Of a stretch of DNA of 64,000 bases, positions 7,608 to 15,844 are shown in pieces. The stretch is taken from contig NZ_LMSG01000020.1 of the NCBI RefSeq assembly GCF_001428335.1, positions 16,078 to 80,077 of the forward strand, written 5' to 3'. The notes below the pieces were generated by a model. The model ran no database searches. It was not told where the DNA came from and saw nothing but the letters and a program-made list of their open reading frames with translations. Numbering within the stretch: the first letter of the stretch is position 1; each line of letters opens with the position of its first letter. The translations under genes and the position numbers were made by a program. Source of the stretch: Arthrobacter sp. Soil762. Its GTDB lineage: Bacteria > Actinomycetota > Actinomycetes > Actinomycetales > Micrococcaceae.

Positions 7608-7943
7608 CTAAGCCGAGCAGGCTTCCGTCAGTGCGTCGACTGACTCAGTCGGCACCTGGTCTCCGGCCTCGGCGATCTGGCCCAGCGGCGTCGTAATTTC
7701 AGTGGGGACCCCGGCAGCGTCCGCTGCGGACACCAGCCCGCCCAGCAACGCCTTGTCCTGAACGCTGACCAGGCCGTCCTCCACCACGGTGCAGACCTGC
7801 TTCTTGACCTCGTCCGAGGCTGCGGTGGCCACCTTGGAGGCGGCATCGTTTGCGGTGTTTTCAGCGACTTCCTGAACCGATCCGCAGGCGGAGAGCAGGA
7901 GCATCAGGGGGACGGCGGACAGGGCAGCAAGGCGGCGTTTCAT
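7608..7943 (-). CDS. Small putative lipoprotein
   Basis: A 111-residue secreted lipoprotein. The N terminus MKRRLAALSAVPLMLLLSAC is a signal peptide with lipobox LLSAC, giving Cys20 as the lipidated residue. The mature part is Ala/Val/Glu-rich and contains a second pair of Cys residues (QVCTVVEDG and TEACSA) that may form a disulphide. No enzymatic motif is visible and I recognise no family. It lies 17 bp downstream of the GntR regulator in the same direction and may share its transcript. Confidence 0.8.
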   Translation of the reverse strand: MKRRLAALSAVPLMLLLSACGSVQEVAENTANDAASKVATAASDEVKKQVCTVVEDGLVSVQDKALLGGLVSAADAAGVPTEITTPLGQIAEAGDQVPTESVDALTEACSA

Positions 7944-7960
7944 CAGTTCAGCCTACCGGC

Positions 7961-8689
7961 TCAGTCTGTTCCGGCTTCGCCGTGCACTTCGCTCAGGTTG
8001 TCTTCGGAGCGGTCCAGATACGCCTGCAGAAGGTCAGCCGCACGGTCAAGTTCCCCGGATTCCAGGGCCAGGCAGATCGTCTCGTTGTCCTTCAGATAGT
8101 GATGGTAAAACTGCGCGTCCACCGTGGCCTTGTGGAAAAACAGGCGCATCTCGGCCAGCACCTGGCCCATGATGCTGTTCAGCCGCGGGCTTCCGGCCAT
8201 GGCCACAATGGCACCGTGGAAGTGCTGGTTGGCGGTGCCCAGGGCTTCATCGTCACCGGCTGCCGCCGCGCGTTTGCCTTCCTCAACGGCGGCCCGGACG
8301 GCGGCCACATTTTCCGGGCTACCTCCTGCTCGCATGGCGCTAACCTCGATGGCGCGGCGGACCGTATATACGTCGTGGATATCGCCCGCCTCCAGGCTTG
8401 CCACAAAGACGCCGCGGTTGGGATGACGGACCACCAGGCGTTCGCTGGCAAGTTCAACGAAGGCCTCACGTACCGTGTTGCGGGAGACGCCCAGGTCCTC
8501 CGCGATGGTGGATTCGGTGAGCCGTGTGCCGGGAAGCAGCGCGCCCTCCGCCAACTGCAGGCGGAGTTCATCCGCCACCCGGTCCGCCACTGACGGAACG
8601 GCCACCCGCAGGCGGCCTGCGGCGGTCCGCGTCGCCGCGTGATTCGCCGCAACGCGGGAAGAGGGGACGATCGGTTCTGAAGAGGCCAT
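7961..8689 (-). CDS. GntR-family (FCD) regulator, probable regulator of the 5-oxoproline operon
   Basis: A 242-residue FadR-subfamily regulator. The winged helix spans about residues 30-95 (VADRVADELRLQLAEGALL, LTESTIAEDLGVSRNTVREA). The FCD effector domain follows (YTVRRAIEVSAMRAG, NQHFHGAIVAMAG), with a His-rich metal/ligand site including FHGA and YHHYLKDNETI. It is divergent from pxpA across 106 bp that contain inverted repeats, so it most likely represses the pxpA operon and itself until 5-oxoproline or a related organic acid binds. The ligand is inferred from context. Confidence 0.88.
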   Translation of the reverse strand: MASSEPIVPSSRVAANHAATRTAAGRLRVAVPSVADRVADELRLQLAEGALLPGTRLTESTIAEDLGVSRNTVREAFVELASERLVVRHPNRGVFVASLEAGDIHDVYTVRRAIEVSAMRAGGSPENVAAVRAAVEEGKRAAAAGDDEALGTANQHFHGAIVAMAGSPRLNSIMGQVLAEMRLFFHKATVDAQFYHHYLKDNETICLALESGELDRAADLLQAYLDRSEDNLSEVHGEAGTD

Positions 8690-8696
8690 ACTCGAG

Positions 8697-8752
8697 AATT
8701 TACACGATCGTCACATTGTTGAATCGAAGGATTGTTGAACAATCTGTAAATT
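8697..8752. promoter_or_regulatory. Probable GntR operator region of the pxp operon
   Basis: Two inverted repeats lie between the divergent starts. One is a 15-bp palindrome GATTGTT-G-AACAATC at 8730-8744. The other is an outer pair AATTTACA (8697-8704) and TGTAAATT (8745-8752), 40 bp apart. The partial copy CATTGTTGAATCG at 8714-8726 repeats one arm of the palindrome. The region is AT-rich against a GC-rich background. FadR-type regulators bind short palindromes of this kind; which repeat is the true operator is unknown. Confidence 0.6.
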
Positions 8753-8795
8753 TAGTGCATCCTAGTAGGACCACTCCATGAGACGGGGATCACAA

Positions 8796-9554
8796 ATGGC
8801 AACGATTGACCTGAACAGCGACGTCGGCGAGTCCTTCGGCCGTTGGAGCCTCGGCGATGACCTGGCCATGTTCGGCTCGGTTTCGAGCGCGAACGTGGCC
8901 TGCGGATTCCATGCCGGCGATCCCAGCGTCATCCGCAGGACCTGCCGCGAGGCAGCAGGAGCCGGCGTTGTCATCGGTGCCCACGTCGGCTACCGGGACC
9001 TTGCCGGTTTCGGACGCCGTTTTATGGACATCAGCCCCACGGAACTGGCCGACGACGTGGTCTACCAGATCGGTGCCCTGCAGGCGCTGGCCGCTGCCGA
9101 GGGAACGAAAGTCCGGTACGTGAAGCCGCACGGCGGACTGTACAACGCCATCGTGACGCACACAGCGCAGGCCCAGGCCGTCGTTAATGCCGTGAAATCG
9201 GTTGACCCCAACCTACCGATCCTCGGCCTCCCCGGGTCGGAAGTCCTGCGGCTTGCCGAAGCAGCCGGACTGCGCGCAGTGACCGAAGCGTTCGCGGACC
9301 GCGCCTACAACCCGGACGGCACCCTGGTGTCGCGCTCCCTCCCGGGAGCAGTCCTTGAGGATCCGGAACAAGTGGCGGAACATGTCCTGCGGATGGCCAC
9401 TGAATCCGCAGTCCGCGCAATCGACGGTTCCGTCCTCAAAATCCGCGCAGAAAGCATCTGCGTGCATGGTGACTCACCCGGGGCCCTAGCGATGGCCACT
9501 GCAGTGAAGTCCGCTCTCGGAGACGCCGGTGTCAGCATCGGCTCGTTCCTCTAG
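8796..9554 (+). CDS. pxpA: 5-oxoprolinase subunit A (LamB/YcsF family)
   Basis: A 252-residue protein of the LamB/YcsF family, subunit A of the prokaryotic ATP-dependent 5-oxoprolinase, which opens 5-oxo-L-proline to glutamate. Family motifs are IDLNSDVGESFGRW at the start, ANVACGFHAGDP, GAHVGYRDLAGFGRR, YVKPHGGLYN and EAFADRAYNPDGTLV. The ATG at 8796 is chosen over the in-frame ATG at 8778 because it gives the conserved MATIDLNSD start, with ACGGGG about 7 bases upstream. It is first in an operon with an MFS carrier, pxpBC and a biotin carboxylase. Confidence 0.93.
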   Translation: MATIDLNSDVGESFGRWSLGDDLAMFGSVSSANVACGFHAGDPSVIRRTCREAAGAGVVIGAHVGYRDLAGFGRRFMDISPTELADDVVYQIGALQALAAAEGTKVRYVKPHGGLYNAIVTHTAQAQAVVNAVKSVDPNLPILGLPGSEVLRLAEAAGLRAVTEAFADRAYNPDGTLVSRSLPGAVLEDPEQVAEHVLRMATESAVRAIDGSVLKIRAESICVHGDSPGALAMATAVKSALGDAGVSIGSFL

Positions 9555-9613
9555 CCCCATCCCATGGCCGCAAACAGGCCCCCGCACCATCCCTCATCCC
9601 CCCGGAGGAAACC

Positions 9614-10966
9614 ATGACCAGCACAAACAAGGCAGCAAAGGCCGCGGCAAGGAAGCCGCCGCCCGGCGCGCTCAAGGCCTATGTCGCCAGCCTCACCGGC
9701 ACCTCGCTTGAGTACTACGACTTCGCCATCTACTCGGTGGCCTCAGCCCTCGTTTTCCCCAAGATATTCTTCCCTTCGGACGATGAATTCGTGGGCCTCC
9801 TGCTGTCCTTCTCCGCCTTCGCGGTGGGCTACCTCGCCCGCCCCATTGGCGGCATCGTGTTCGGCCGGCTCGGCGATAAGGTGGGCCGCAAGTACGTCCT
9901 GGTCTTCACCTTGGTCCTGATCGGCGTCGCCACCGTCCTCATCGGTGCGCTGCCTGACTACTCCGCAATCGGGATCTGGGCCCCCATCATCCTGGTGCTC
10001 CTGCGCCTGGCCCAGGGCATCGGCGTCGGCGGTGAATGGGGCGGCGCTGTGCTGCTGTCCAGCGAATTCGGCGACCCCAACAAGCGTGGTTTCTGGTCCT
10101 CCGCAGCCCAGATCGGCCCGCCCGCCGGCAACCTCATGGCCAACGGCGTACTTGCCATCCTGGCAGCCTCGCTGAGCACCGAAGCGTTCCTGTCATGGGG
10201 CTGGCGCGTAGCCTTCCTGGCCTCGGCACTGCTGGTGGTCTTCGGCCTGATCATTCGCCTCAAGCTTGAGGAAACCCCGGTCTTCAAGGCCATCGCGGCC
10301 CTCGGCGACCAGCCGAAGGCACCGATCAAGGAAGTCTTCACCACCCAGCCCCGCGCGCTGATCTCCGCCGCCCTGTCCCGCGTCTGCCCGGACGTGCTCT
10401 ACGCGCTCTTCACCGTTTTTGTGGCCGTCTACGCCACCAAGGAACTGGGCATGACCACCGGCAACGTGTTGGCCGCCATCCTGATCGGCTCCGCGTTCCA
10501 GCTCTTCCTGATCCCGCTCGCCGGCGCCCTGACCGACCGGTTCAACCGCCGCTGGGTTTACGGCATTGCCGCTGCTGCCACTGCGGTCTACATTCCCCTG
10601 TTCTTCCTGATGATCGCGGGCAAGTCCGTGGTGATGCTGATCATCGGCGTGGTGATCGGCCTTGCCCTGCACGCCTTTATGTACGGCCCGCAGGCAGCAT
10701 TCATCACCGAGCAGTTCCCGGCCCGTCTCCGCTACGCCGGCAGCTCCCTGGCCTACACCCTTGCCGGCGTCATCGGCGGCGCTGTGGCTCCGTTGATCTT
10801 CACCGCCCTTTACGGCGCAGCGTCCGGCGGCTGGTACCTGATCGCCGGGTACATCCTCCTGACGGCCATCATCACGATCGTGGGCATGCGCCTCGGCCGC
10901 GACCCGCAGCCGGAAGAGGACCTCCGCCTGCTGCACCGCGACGACGCGCAGGAGCGCCGCGCCTGA
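9614..10966 (+). CDS. MFS transporter of the metabolite:H+ symporter type
   Basis: A 450-residue, 12-helix carrier. The start GTSLEYYDFAIYS and the loop motif GRLGDKVGRKYVL after helix 2 are typical of the metabolite:H+ symporter (ProP/ShiA-like) branch, as is LRLAQGIGVGGEWGGAVLL. A strong ribosome site (CGGAGG) precedes the ATG at 9614. It lies between pxpA and pxpBC in one transcription unit, so it probably imports 5-oxoproline or a related acid. In other bacteria this position is often taken by an NRAMP-like or DUF979/969 carrier, so substrate remains an inference. Confidence 0.88.
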   Translation: MTSTNKAAKAAARKPPPGALKAYVASLTGTSLEYYDFAIYSVASALVFPKIFFPSDDEFVGLLLSFSAFAVGYLARPIGGIVFGRLGDKVGRKYVLVFTLVLIGVATVLIGALPDYSAIGIWAPIILVLLRLAQGIGVGGEWGGAVLLSSEFGDPNKRGFWSSAAQIGPPAGNLMANGVLAILAASLSTEAFLSWGWRVAFLASALLVVFGLIIRLKLEETPVFKAIAALGDQPKAPIKEVFTTQPRALISAALSRVCPDVLYALFTVFVAVYATKELGMTTGNVLAAILIGSAFQLFLIPLAGALTDRFNRRWVYGIAAAATAVYIPLFFLMIAGKSVVMLIIGVVIGLALHAFMYGPQAAFITEQFPARLRYAGSSLAYTLAGVIGGAVAPLIFTALYGAASGGWYLIAGYILLTAIITIVGMRLGRDPQPEEDLRLLHRDDAQERRA

Positions 10967-10985
10967 GCGGCGCGGCCTGATCCCC

Positions 10986-12686
10986 ATGGAAACAGTCAGC
11001 AAGCCCATTGCCGCGGCCCGCGTCCTCGCCGTCAGGCCGGTAGGTACGACGGCGGTGCTCGCCGAACTCTCCGGGCTCCACGACGTCCTGGCACTGCAGT
11101 CCCTCCTCCTGGAGCGGCCGCTGCCCGGCCAGGTGGACGTCCTGGCCGCCGCCGAAACCGTGATGGTCAAGGCGGATTCACCCGCTGCCGCCCGCCGGAT
11201 GGCGGCCCGGCTGCTGGAGATGGACCTGACGGTCCAATCCCACGCCGAAGGCAAACTGGTGCAGATTGAGACCGTGTACGACGGCGACGACCTCGCCGAA
11301 GTGGGCCGGCTCACCGGGCTGGGCACCGACGGCGTCATCGCCGCCCACACCGGGCAGGTCTGGACCGTCGCATTCGGCGGCTTCGCGCCGGGCTTCAGCT
11401 ACATGGTGGGGGAAAACCAGGTACTTGAAGTCCCGCGCCGGAGTTCGCCCCGGACCTCCGTCCCCGCAGGTTCCGTGGCCCTGGCCGGCAACTATTCGGC
11501 CGTGTACCCGCGGAAGTCCCCGGGCGGCTGGCAGCTGATCGGCCGCACCGCGGCCCACATGTGGGACCTCAGCCGGGAGCAGCCAGCCCTGGCGGCACCC
11601 GGTGACCGCGTGCAGTTCAGCGCGGTACGCGAGCTCATTGAAGTCGCGGAGCCGCTGGTTGCTGCCGTGGATGCCGCCGCCCTTGCTGCCCAGGAACCGG
11701 ACGTCCAATCCGGTCTGCTGATCCTGTCGCCGGGACTGCAGAGCCTCATCCAGGACCTCGGCCGCCCCGGTCACGCCGGGCTCGGAGTGTCCTCGGCCGG
11801 GGCCCTGGACCGTTCTTCGCTGCGCCGCGCCAACCGGATCGTGGGCAACGACCCCTCGGCCGCCGTCGTCGAATCCGTTGCCGGCGGGCTGCGCGTGCAG
11901 GCCGTTGGGGACCAGGTGCTGGCTGTGGCCGGCGCGCCGTCGGCACTGACTGTGGTGACGCCGTCGGACGTCCCCGACCCGGACGCACCGGAAGACGAAG
12001 GTGACCAGTCCGAGCAGGTGCGCGAGGTGCCCATGGCCACGGCGTTTGCCCTGCTGGACGGCGAGATCCTGACCATCGGAGCGCCCGAGCGCGGCTTCCG
12101 CAGCTACCTGGCCATCCGCGGCGGCGCAGCAGTCGATGCGGTGCTGGGGAGCCGGTCCACGGACACCATGTCCGGGATCGGGCCTGCACCGCTGGCCGCC
12201 GGGCAACTGCTGGGAGCCGGCGCCGCCACGTCCTCCAACGTGGTGGGCAACCCCGAACTGCAGCCCGACTTCCCGGACACCGGCGTCACGGTCCTGGACA
12301 TCGTTCCCGGACCCCGCGAGGACTGGTTCGACGCCGCAGCATTGGAATCCCTCTGTGCCCAGGAGTGGGCCGTGACGCCCCGCTCGAACCGCGTGGGCAT
12401 GCGCCTGGACGGCCAGCCGCTGAGCCGAAGCCGTGACGGTGAACTGCCCAGCGAGGGAACCATGGCCGGCGCGCTGCAGATCCCGCCGGAAGGACAGCCG
12501 GTCCTCTTTCTGGCCGACCACCCCATCACCGGCGGCTACCCCGTGATCGGCGTGGTGGTTGACCACCAGCTGGACCTGGCCGCCCAGGTTCCCATCGGCG
12601 GGTCCATCCGGTTCCGCTGGGCTCCCGGATACCGGCTGCCCACCGGCTTTTCCCATTCTTCCCATGACATTTCCCAGACAAAGTGA
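10986..12686 (+). CDS. pxpBC: 5-oxoprolinase subunits B and C fused
   Basis: A 566-residue fusion. Residues ~10-215 are the PxpB (KipI/allophanate hydrolase subunit 1) domain: GGFAPGFSYM, then RTSVPAGSVALAGNYSAVYP and GGWQLIGRT. Residues ~245-560 are the PxpC (KipA/subunit 2) domain: SPGLQSLIQDLGRPGHAGLG, SAGALDRSSLRRANRIVGND, and GYPVIGVVVDHQLDLAAQ near the end. The B and C subunits phosphorylate and hydrolyse 5-oxoproline together with PxpA. Fusion of B and C is common in actinobacteria. The gene stops 7 bp before the biotin carboxylase start. Confidence 0.92.
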   Translation: METVSKPIAAARVLAVRPVGTTAVLAELSGLHDVLALQSLLLERPLPGQVDVLAAAETVMVKADSPAAARRMAARLLEMDLTVQSHAEGKLVQIETVYDGDDLAEVGRLTGLGTDGVIAAHTGQVWTVAFGGFAPGFSYMVGENQVLEVPRRSSPRTSVPAGSVALAGNYSAVYPRKSPGGWQLIGRTAAHMWDLSREQPALAAPGDRVQFSAVRELIEVAEPLVAAVDAAALAAQEPDVQSGLLILSPGLQSLIQDLGRPGHAGLGVSSAGALDRSSLRRANRIVGNDPSAAVVESVAGGLRVQAVGDQVLAVAGAPSALTVVTPSDVPDPDAPEDEGDQSEQVREVPMATAFALLDGEILTIGAPERGFRSYLAIRGGAAVDAVLGSRSTDTMSGIGPAPLAAGQLLGAGAATSSNVVGNPELQPDFPDTGVTVLDIVPGPREDWFDAAALESLCAQEWAVTPRSNRVGMRLDGQPLSRSRDGELPSEGTMAGALQIPPEGQPVLFLADHPITGGYPVIGVVVDHQLDLAAQVPIGGSIRFRWAPGYRLPTGFSHSSHDISQTK

Positions 12687-12693
12687 GCAACTG

Positions 12694-14469
12694 ATGCGCA
12701 AGGTCCTGATCGCCAACCGCGGAGAAATCGCCGTCCGCATCGCCCGCGCCTGCGAGGACGCCGGACTGGAGTCCGTGGCTGTCTATGCGGACGTTGATGC
12801 CGACGCCATGCACGTGGGCGCCGCCACCGAGGCCTACAGCCTGGGCGGCAACGCACCGTCGGAAACCTACCTGGATATCCCCAACCTGCTGCGCGTGGCC
12901 GCGGAGTCCGGGGCGGACGCGGTGCACCCGGGATACGGCTTCCTGTCCGAGAATGCCGGCTTTGCGCAGGCGGTCCTGGACGCCGGCCTGACCTGGATCG
13001 GGCCTAGCCCGGAGGCGATCCGGCAGCTCGGCAACAAAATCACGGCGCGCGAGATCGCCGTCCGTGCCGGCGCCCCCTTGGTGGCCGGCACCGACGGTCC
13101 GGTGGATTCGGCCGCGGAGGTCCGTAAGTTTGCCGAGGAGCACGGCCTGCCGATCGCCATCAAAGCGGCCTTCGGCGGCGGCGGACGCGGGCTGAAAGTG
13201 GTTCGCGAGATGGACCAGATCGAGGAGTCCTTCGATTCCGCGGTCCGCGAAGCGGTGGTGGCCTTCGGCCGCGGCGAGTGCTTTGTGGAGCGGTACCTGG
13301 ACCGGCCCCGGCACGTGGAGGCGCAGGTCCTGGCGGACCAGCACGGCAACGTGGTGGTGGTGGGCACCCGCGACTGCTCGCTGCAGCGGAGGCACCAGAA
13401 ACTGGTGGAAGAGGCCCCCGCACCCTTCCTGACCGAAGAACAGACCCAGCAGATTTACGACGCCGCCAAGGCAGTGTGCCGCGAAGCCTCCTATTCGGGG
13501 GCCGGGACCGTGGAGTTCCTCGTGGCCGCCGACGGCACCGTCGCGTTCCTCGAGGTGAACACACGCCTGCAGGTGGAGCACCCCATCACCGAGGAGACCA
13601 CCGGTGTGGACCTGGTCCAGGAGCAGTTACGGATCGCCGCCGGCGAGCCGCTTCGCTTCACCGCCGATCCCACACCGCGCGGCCACTCCTTCGAATTCCG
13701 GCTCAACGCGGAGGACGTGGGCCGGGGATTCCTGCCGTCGCCCGGAACCATCGCCACCTTCAGCGGCCCGACGGGACCGGGCATCCGCCTGGACTCCGGG
13801 GTCCGCTCCGGCTCCATCGTGGCGCCGCAGTTCGATTCGTTGCTGGCCAAGCTGATCGTCACCGGCGCCGACCGCCAGCAGGCGCTCCGCCGGGCCCGCC
13901 GGGCCCTCGCCGAAATGGAGATCACCGGCGTGGCCACCGTCCTGCCGTTCCACCGTGCCGTGGTCCAGGCGCCGGACTTCACGTCCGAGACCGCGCTTGG
14001 CATCCACACGCGCTGGATTGAAACGGACTTCGCGGATTCCATCGCGGCGGATCCGGAGTTCGGCACGTCCGTTCCGGACGGTGAGCGGCGCACCATTACC
14101 GTCGACGTCGACGGCCGGCGCCTCGCCGTCGGCCTGCCCGCTGACCTGCTGGATGGCTGGGCGCGCTCCGGTGCCGCCGTTCCGGCGGGTGTCTCCCTTG
14201 ACGGGACTGGTTTGGATGGCACTGCCGACGGCGGTGCTGCGGCAGGTGCCGCTGATCCCGGCGAGCTGCGGGCAGACATGGCCGGGACCGTGGTCAAGTG
14301 GCTCGTGGAGCCGGGCGCCGAAGTGTCGACGGGGGACGCCGTCGTCGTGCTTGAGGCGATGAAAATGGAGACCCAGGTGACCGCCCACCGTCCCGGAATG
14401 CTGACCGGGATCCGCGCAGAAGCCGGCGGCGTGGTGAACGCAGGAGCCGTGCTGGCGCTGATCGGCTGA
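12694..14469 (+). CDS. Biotin carboxylase fused to biotin carboxyl carrier domain
   Basis: A 591-residue protein. Biotin carboxylase occupies ~1-445: KVLIANRGEIAVRIARAC, HPGYGFLSENAGFA, the ATP-grasp loop KAAFGGGGRGLKVV, EVNTRLQVEHPITEETTG. A biotinyl domain forms the last ~75 residues, with lysine 557 in EAMKMET. It carboxylates its own biotin using ATP and bicarbonate. The ATG at 12694 gives the exact family N terminus; upstream in-frame codons overlap pxpBC. No carboxyltransferase subunit is nearby, so its acceptor is either an unlinked protein or something in the 5-oxoprolinase complex. An Ala/Gly-rich linker precedes the biotinyl domain. Confidence 0.92.
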   Translation: MRKVLIANRGEIAVRIARACEDAGLESVAVYADVDADAMHVGAATEAYSLGGNAPSETYLDIPNLLRVAAESGADAVHPGYGFLSENAGFAQAVLDAGLTWIGPSPEAIRQLGNKITAREIAVRAGAPLVAGTDGPVDSAAEVRKFAEEHGLPIAIKAAFGGGGRGLKVVREMDQIEESFDSAVREAVVAFGRGECFVERYLDRPRHVEAQVLADQHGNVVVVGTRDCSLQRRHQKLVEEAPAPFLTEEQTQQIYDAAKAVCREASYSGAGTVEFLVAADGTVAFLEVNTRLQVEHPITEETTGVDLVQEQLRIAAGEPLRFTADPTPRGHSFEFRLNAEDVGRGFLPSPGTIATFSGPTGPGIRLDSGVRSGSIVAPQFDSLLAKLIVTGADRQQALRRARRALAEMEITGVATVLPFHRAVVQAPDFTSETALGIHTRWIETDFADSIAADPEFGTSVPDGERRTITVDVDGRRLAVGLPADLLDGWARSGAAVPAGVSLDGTGLDGTADGGAAAGAADPGELRADMAGTVVKWLVEPGAEVSTGDAVVVLEAMKMETQVTAHRPGMLTGIRAEAGGVVNAGAVLALIG

Positions 14470-14497
14470 GCCGTTCGGGCATGCCTGGCTCCAGCGA

Positions 14498-14534
14498 AAA
14501 GGTCCGGCCGGTGTTCGCACCCGGCCGGACCTTT
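14498..14534 (+). terminator. Terminator of the pxp operon
   Basis: A perfect 14-bp stem, AAAGGTCCGGCCGG (14498-14511) and CCGGCCGGACCTTT (14521-14534), with a 9-base loop, 29 bp after the biotin carboxylase stop. The very stable GC stem followed by TTTCC fits an actinobacterial intrinsic terminator. Confidence 0.85.
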
Positions 14535-14613
14535 CCTGGCTTGTCGAGTTTCTTGCCCAGCTCAATTGAAACGGCCGGTGGGGACGGACGACGAAGGTGT
14601 TTGACTATGCTTC

Positions 14614-15000
14614 ATGACACTAAATCGAAACCCGGTGGTTGATTCGTTTCTTGAATCATTGGACCACCCGTTGAAGCCTGTGATTGAGCGCCTTCGGCTG
14701 GCTATCCTGGACGCGGATGACGCCATCACGGAGCACATTAAGTGGAAGGCGCCGAGCTTCTGCTTCAATTCTGTTGACCGGGTCACCTTCAACTTGCGGC
14801 CGCTTCATCAAGTGCAGCTGATTTTTCACCGCGGTGCAAAGACCATCGAGGATGACTTCCATTTTGATGCCGCGAAATGGAGCGGGGTGTTGGAAATGAT
14901 CGGGCAGGACCGCGGCCAGGTGATTTTTCCAAGCGCGGAGTTAGCGGCAGCCCGGCAGGCGGAATTCGTGGCGCTGGTGCGGGAGTGGGTTCGAGCCTGA
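14614..15000 (+). CDS. DUF1801-family protein
   Basis: A 128-residue protein of the DUF1801 (YdhG-like) fold: residues ~8-50 (VVDSFLESLDHPLKPVIERL, then AITEHIKWKAPSFCFN) carry the family's conserved W-K-x-P-x-F core, followed by beta strands (VTFNLRPLHQVQLIFHRG) and a helical C terminus (AARQAEFVALVREWVRA). It is cytosolic. DUF1801 proteins have no established enzymatic role. It is a single gene between the pxp terminator and the urease operon, with no evidence tying it to either. Confidence 0.85.
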   Translation: MTLNRNPVVDSFLESLDHPLKPVIERLRLAILDADDAITEHIKWKAPSFCFNSVDRVTFNLRPLHQVQLIFHRGAKTIEDDFHFDAAKWSGVLEMIGQDRGQVIFPSAELAAARQAEFVALVREWVRA

Positions 15001-15146
15001 CCTGCTGGTTGACCTGCGCATACCGGCAGTGAGTGCGCGATTCGACGGCTTTGGCTGGCGGTGACCTGGCATGATTCTGATAGTCTTCAGTCATCCACGG
15101 GCCTCCCGGTCGCTTCTTAGGCCGGTTGTAGATAACGAGTGGGAGC

Positions 15147-15162
15147 TCGCGATTTATCGCGA
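15147..15162 (+). promoter_or_regulatory. Palindrome just upstream of ureA
   Basis: TCGCGAT-TT-ATCGCGA is a perfect 7+7 palindrome ending 17 bp before the ureA ATG and partly adjacent to the AGGAGG ribosome site (15169-15174). It could be an operator for a nitrogen or nickel regulator, or a small hairpin in the leader. I recognise no known consensus. Confidence 0.45.
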
Positions 15163-15179
15163 ATGATTAGGAGGCTTTT

Positions 15180-15482
15180 ATGCATCTAACGCCACGCGAA
15201 AGCGAAAAACTGATGATTGTGGTTGCTGCCGATCTTGCACGACGGCGGCAGAAACGCGGACTTAAGCTCAACCATCCGGAATCCGTCGCGATTCTTACCT
15301 ATGAGCTGGTGGAGGGCGCCCGCGACGGACGCCGGGTCGCCGACCTCATGAGCTATGGCACCACCATCCTGACCAGGGAAGATGTCATGGAAGGGGTCGC
15401 CGACATGATCCATGACGTCCAGGTCGAGGCGACGTTCCCGGACGGCACCAAGCTCGTCACCGTGCACAACCCCATTCGCTAG
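15180..15482 (+). CDS. ureA: Urease gamma subunit
   Basis: The 100-residue gamma subunit of urease, which hydrolyses urea to ammonia and carbamate in the cytoplasm. Diagnostic segments are MHLTPRESEKLMIVVAADLA, RRRQKRGLKLNHPESVAIL and LVEGARDGRRVADLM, ending EATFPDGTKLVTVHNPI. A near-perfect AGGAGG stands about 5 bases before the ATG. Length equals the family norm. It is the first gene of a complete operon, followed by ureB after 14 bp. Confidence 0.97.
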   Translation: MHLTPRESEKLMIVVAADLARRRQKRGLKLNHPESVAILTYELVEGARDGRRVADLMSYGTTILTREDVMEGVADMIHDVQVEATFPDGTKLVTVHNPIR

Positions 15483-15496
15483 GCGAAGGAGAACCC

Positions 15497-15844
15497 ATGA
15501 AACCCGGCGAATACATCCTCCGCCCGGAGCCCATCACATGCAATGCGGGCCTCATTCCGCTCGCCCTCGCCGTGATCAATCGCGGTGACCGCCCCATCCA
15601 GGTGGGGTCCCACTATCATTTCTTCGAGGTGAACGATGCCCTCGAGTTTGACAGGGACGCGGCCCACGGCTTCCGGCTGGACATCCCGGCGGGTACTGCG
15701 GTGCGTTTCGAGCCCGGCGATGCCAAAACAGTCAACCTGCTCGCGCTCTCGGGCGAGCGAGCGGTCTACGGGTTCCGGGACCGCATCAACGGCCCGCTCG
15801 AGCCGAGCCGCGGCCTGATCTCCCTGCAGGACGACACAAAATGA
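15497..15844 (+). CDS. ureB: Urease beta subunit
   Basis: The 115-residue beta subunit. Typical motifs are MKPGEYILRPEPI at the start, VINRGDRPIQVGSHYHFFEV and RLDIPAGTAVRFEPGD, then GLISLQDDTK at the end. It forms the (alpha-beta-gamma)3 trimer with UreA and UreC and helps shape the mobile flap region. The ribosome site GAAGGAGAA lies 5-6 bases before the ATG. Its stop overlaps the ureC start by 4 bp (ATGA), so the two are translationally coupled. Confidence 0.97.
   Translation: MKPGEYILRPEPITCNAGLIPLALAVINRGDRPIQVGSHYHFFEVNDALEFDRDAAHGFRLDIPAGTAVRFEPGDAKTVNLLALSGERAVYGFRDRINGPLEPSRGLISLQDDTK

Noticed and set aside
11178..12740. A 520-codon minus-strand frame opposite pxpBC
   Set aside because: Shadow of a clearly identified gene, with low-complexity composition.
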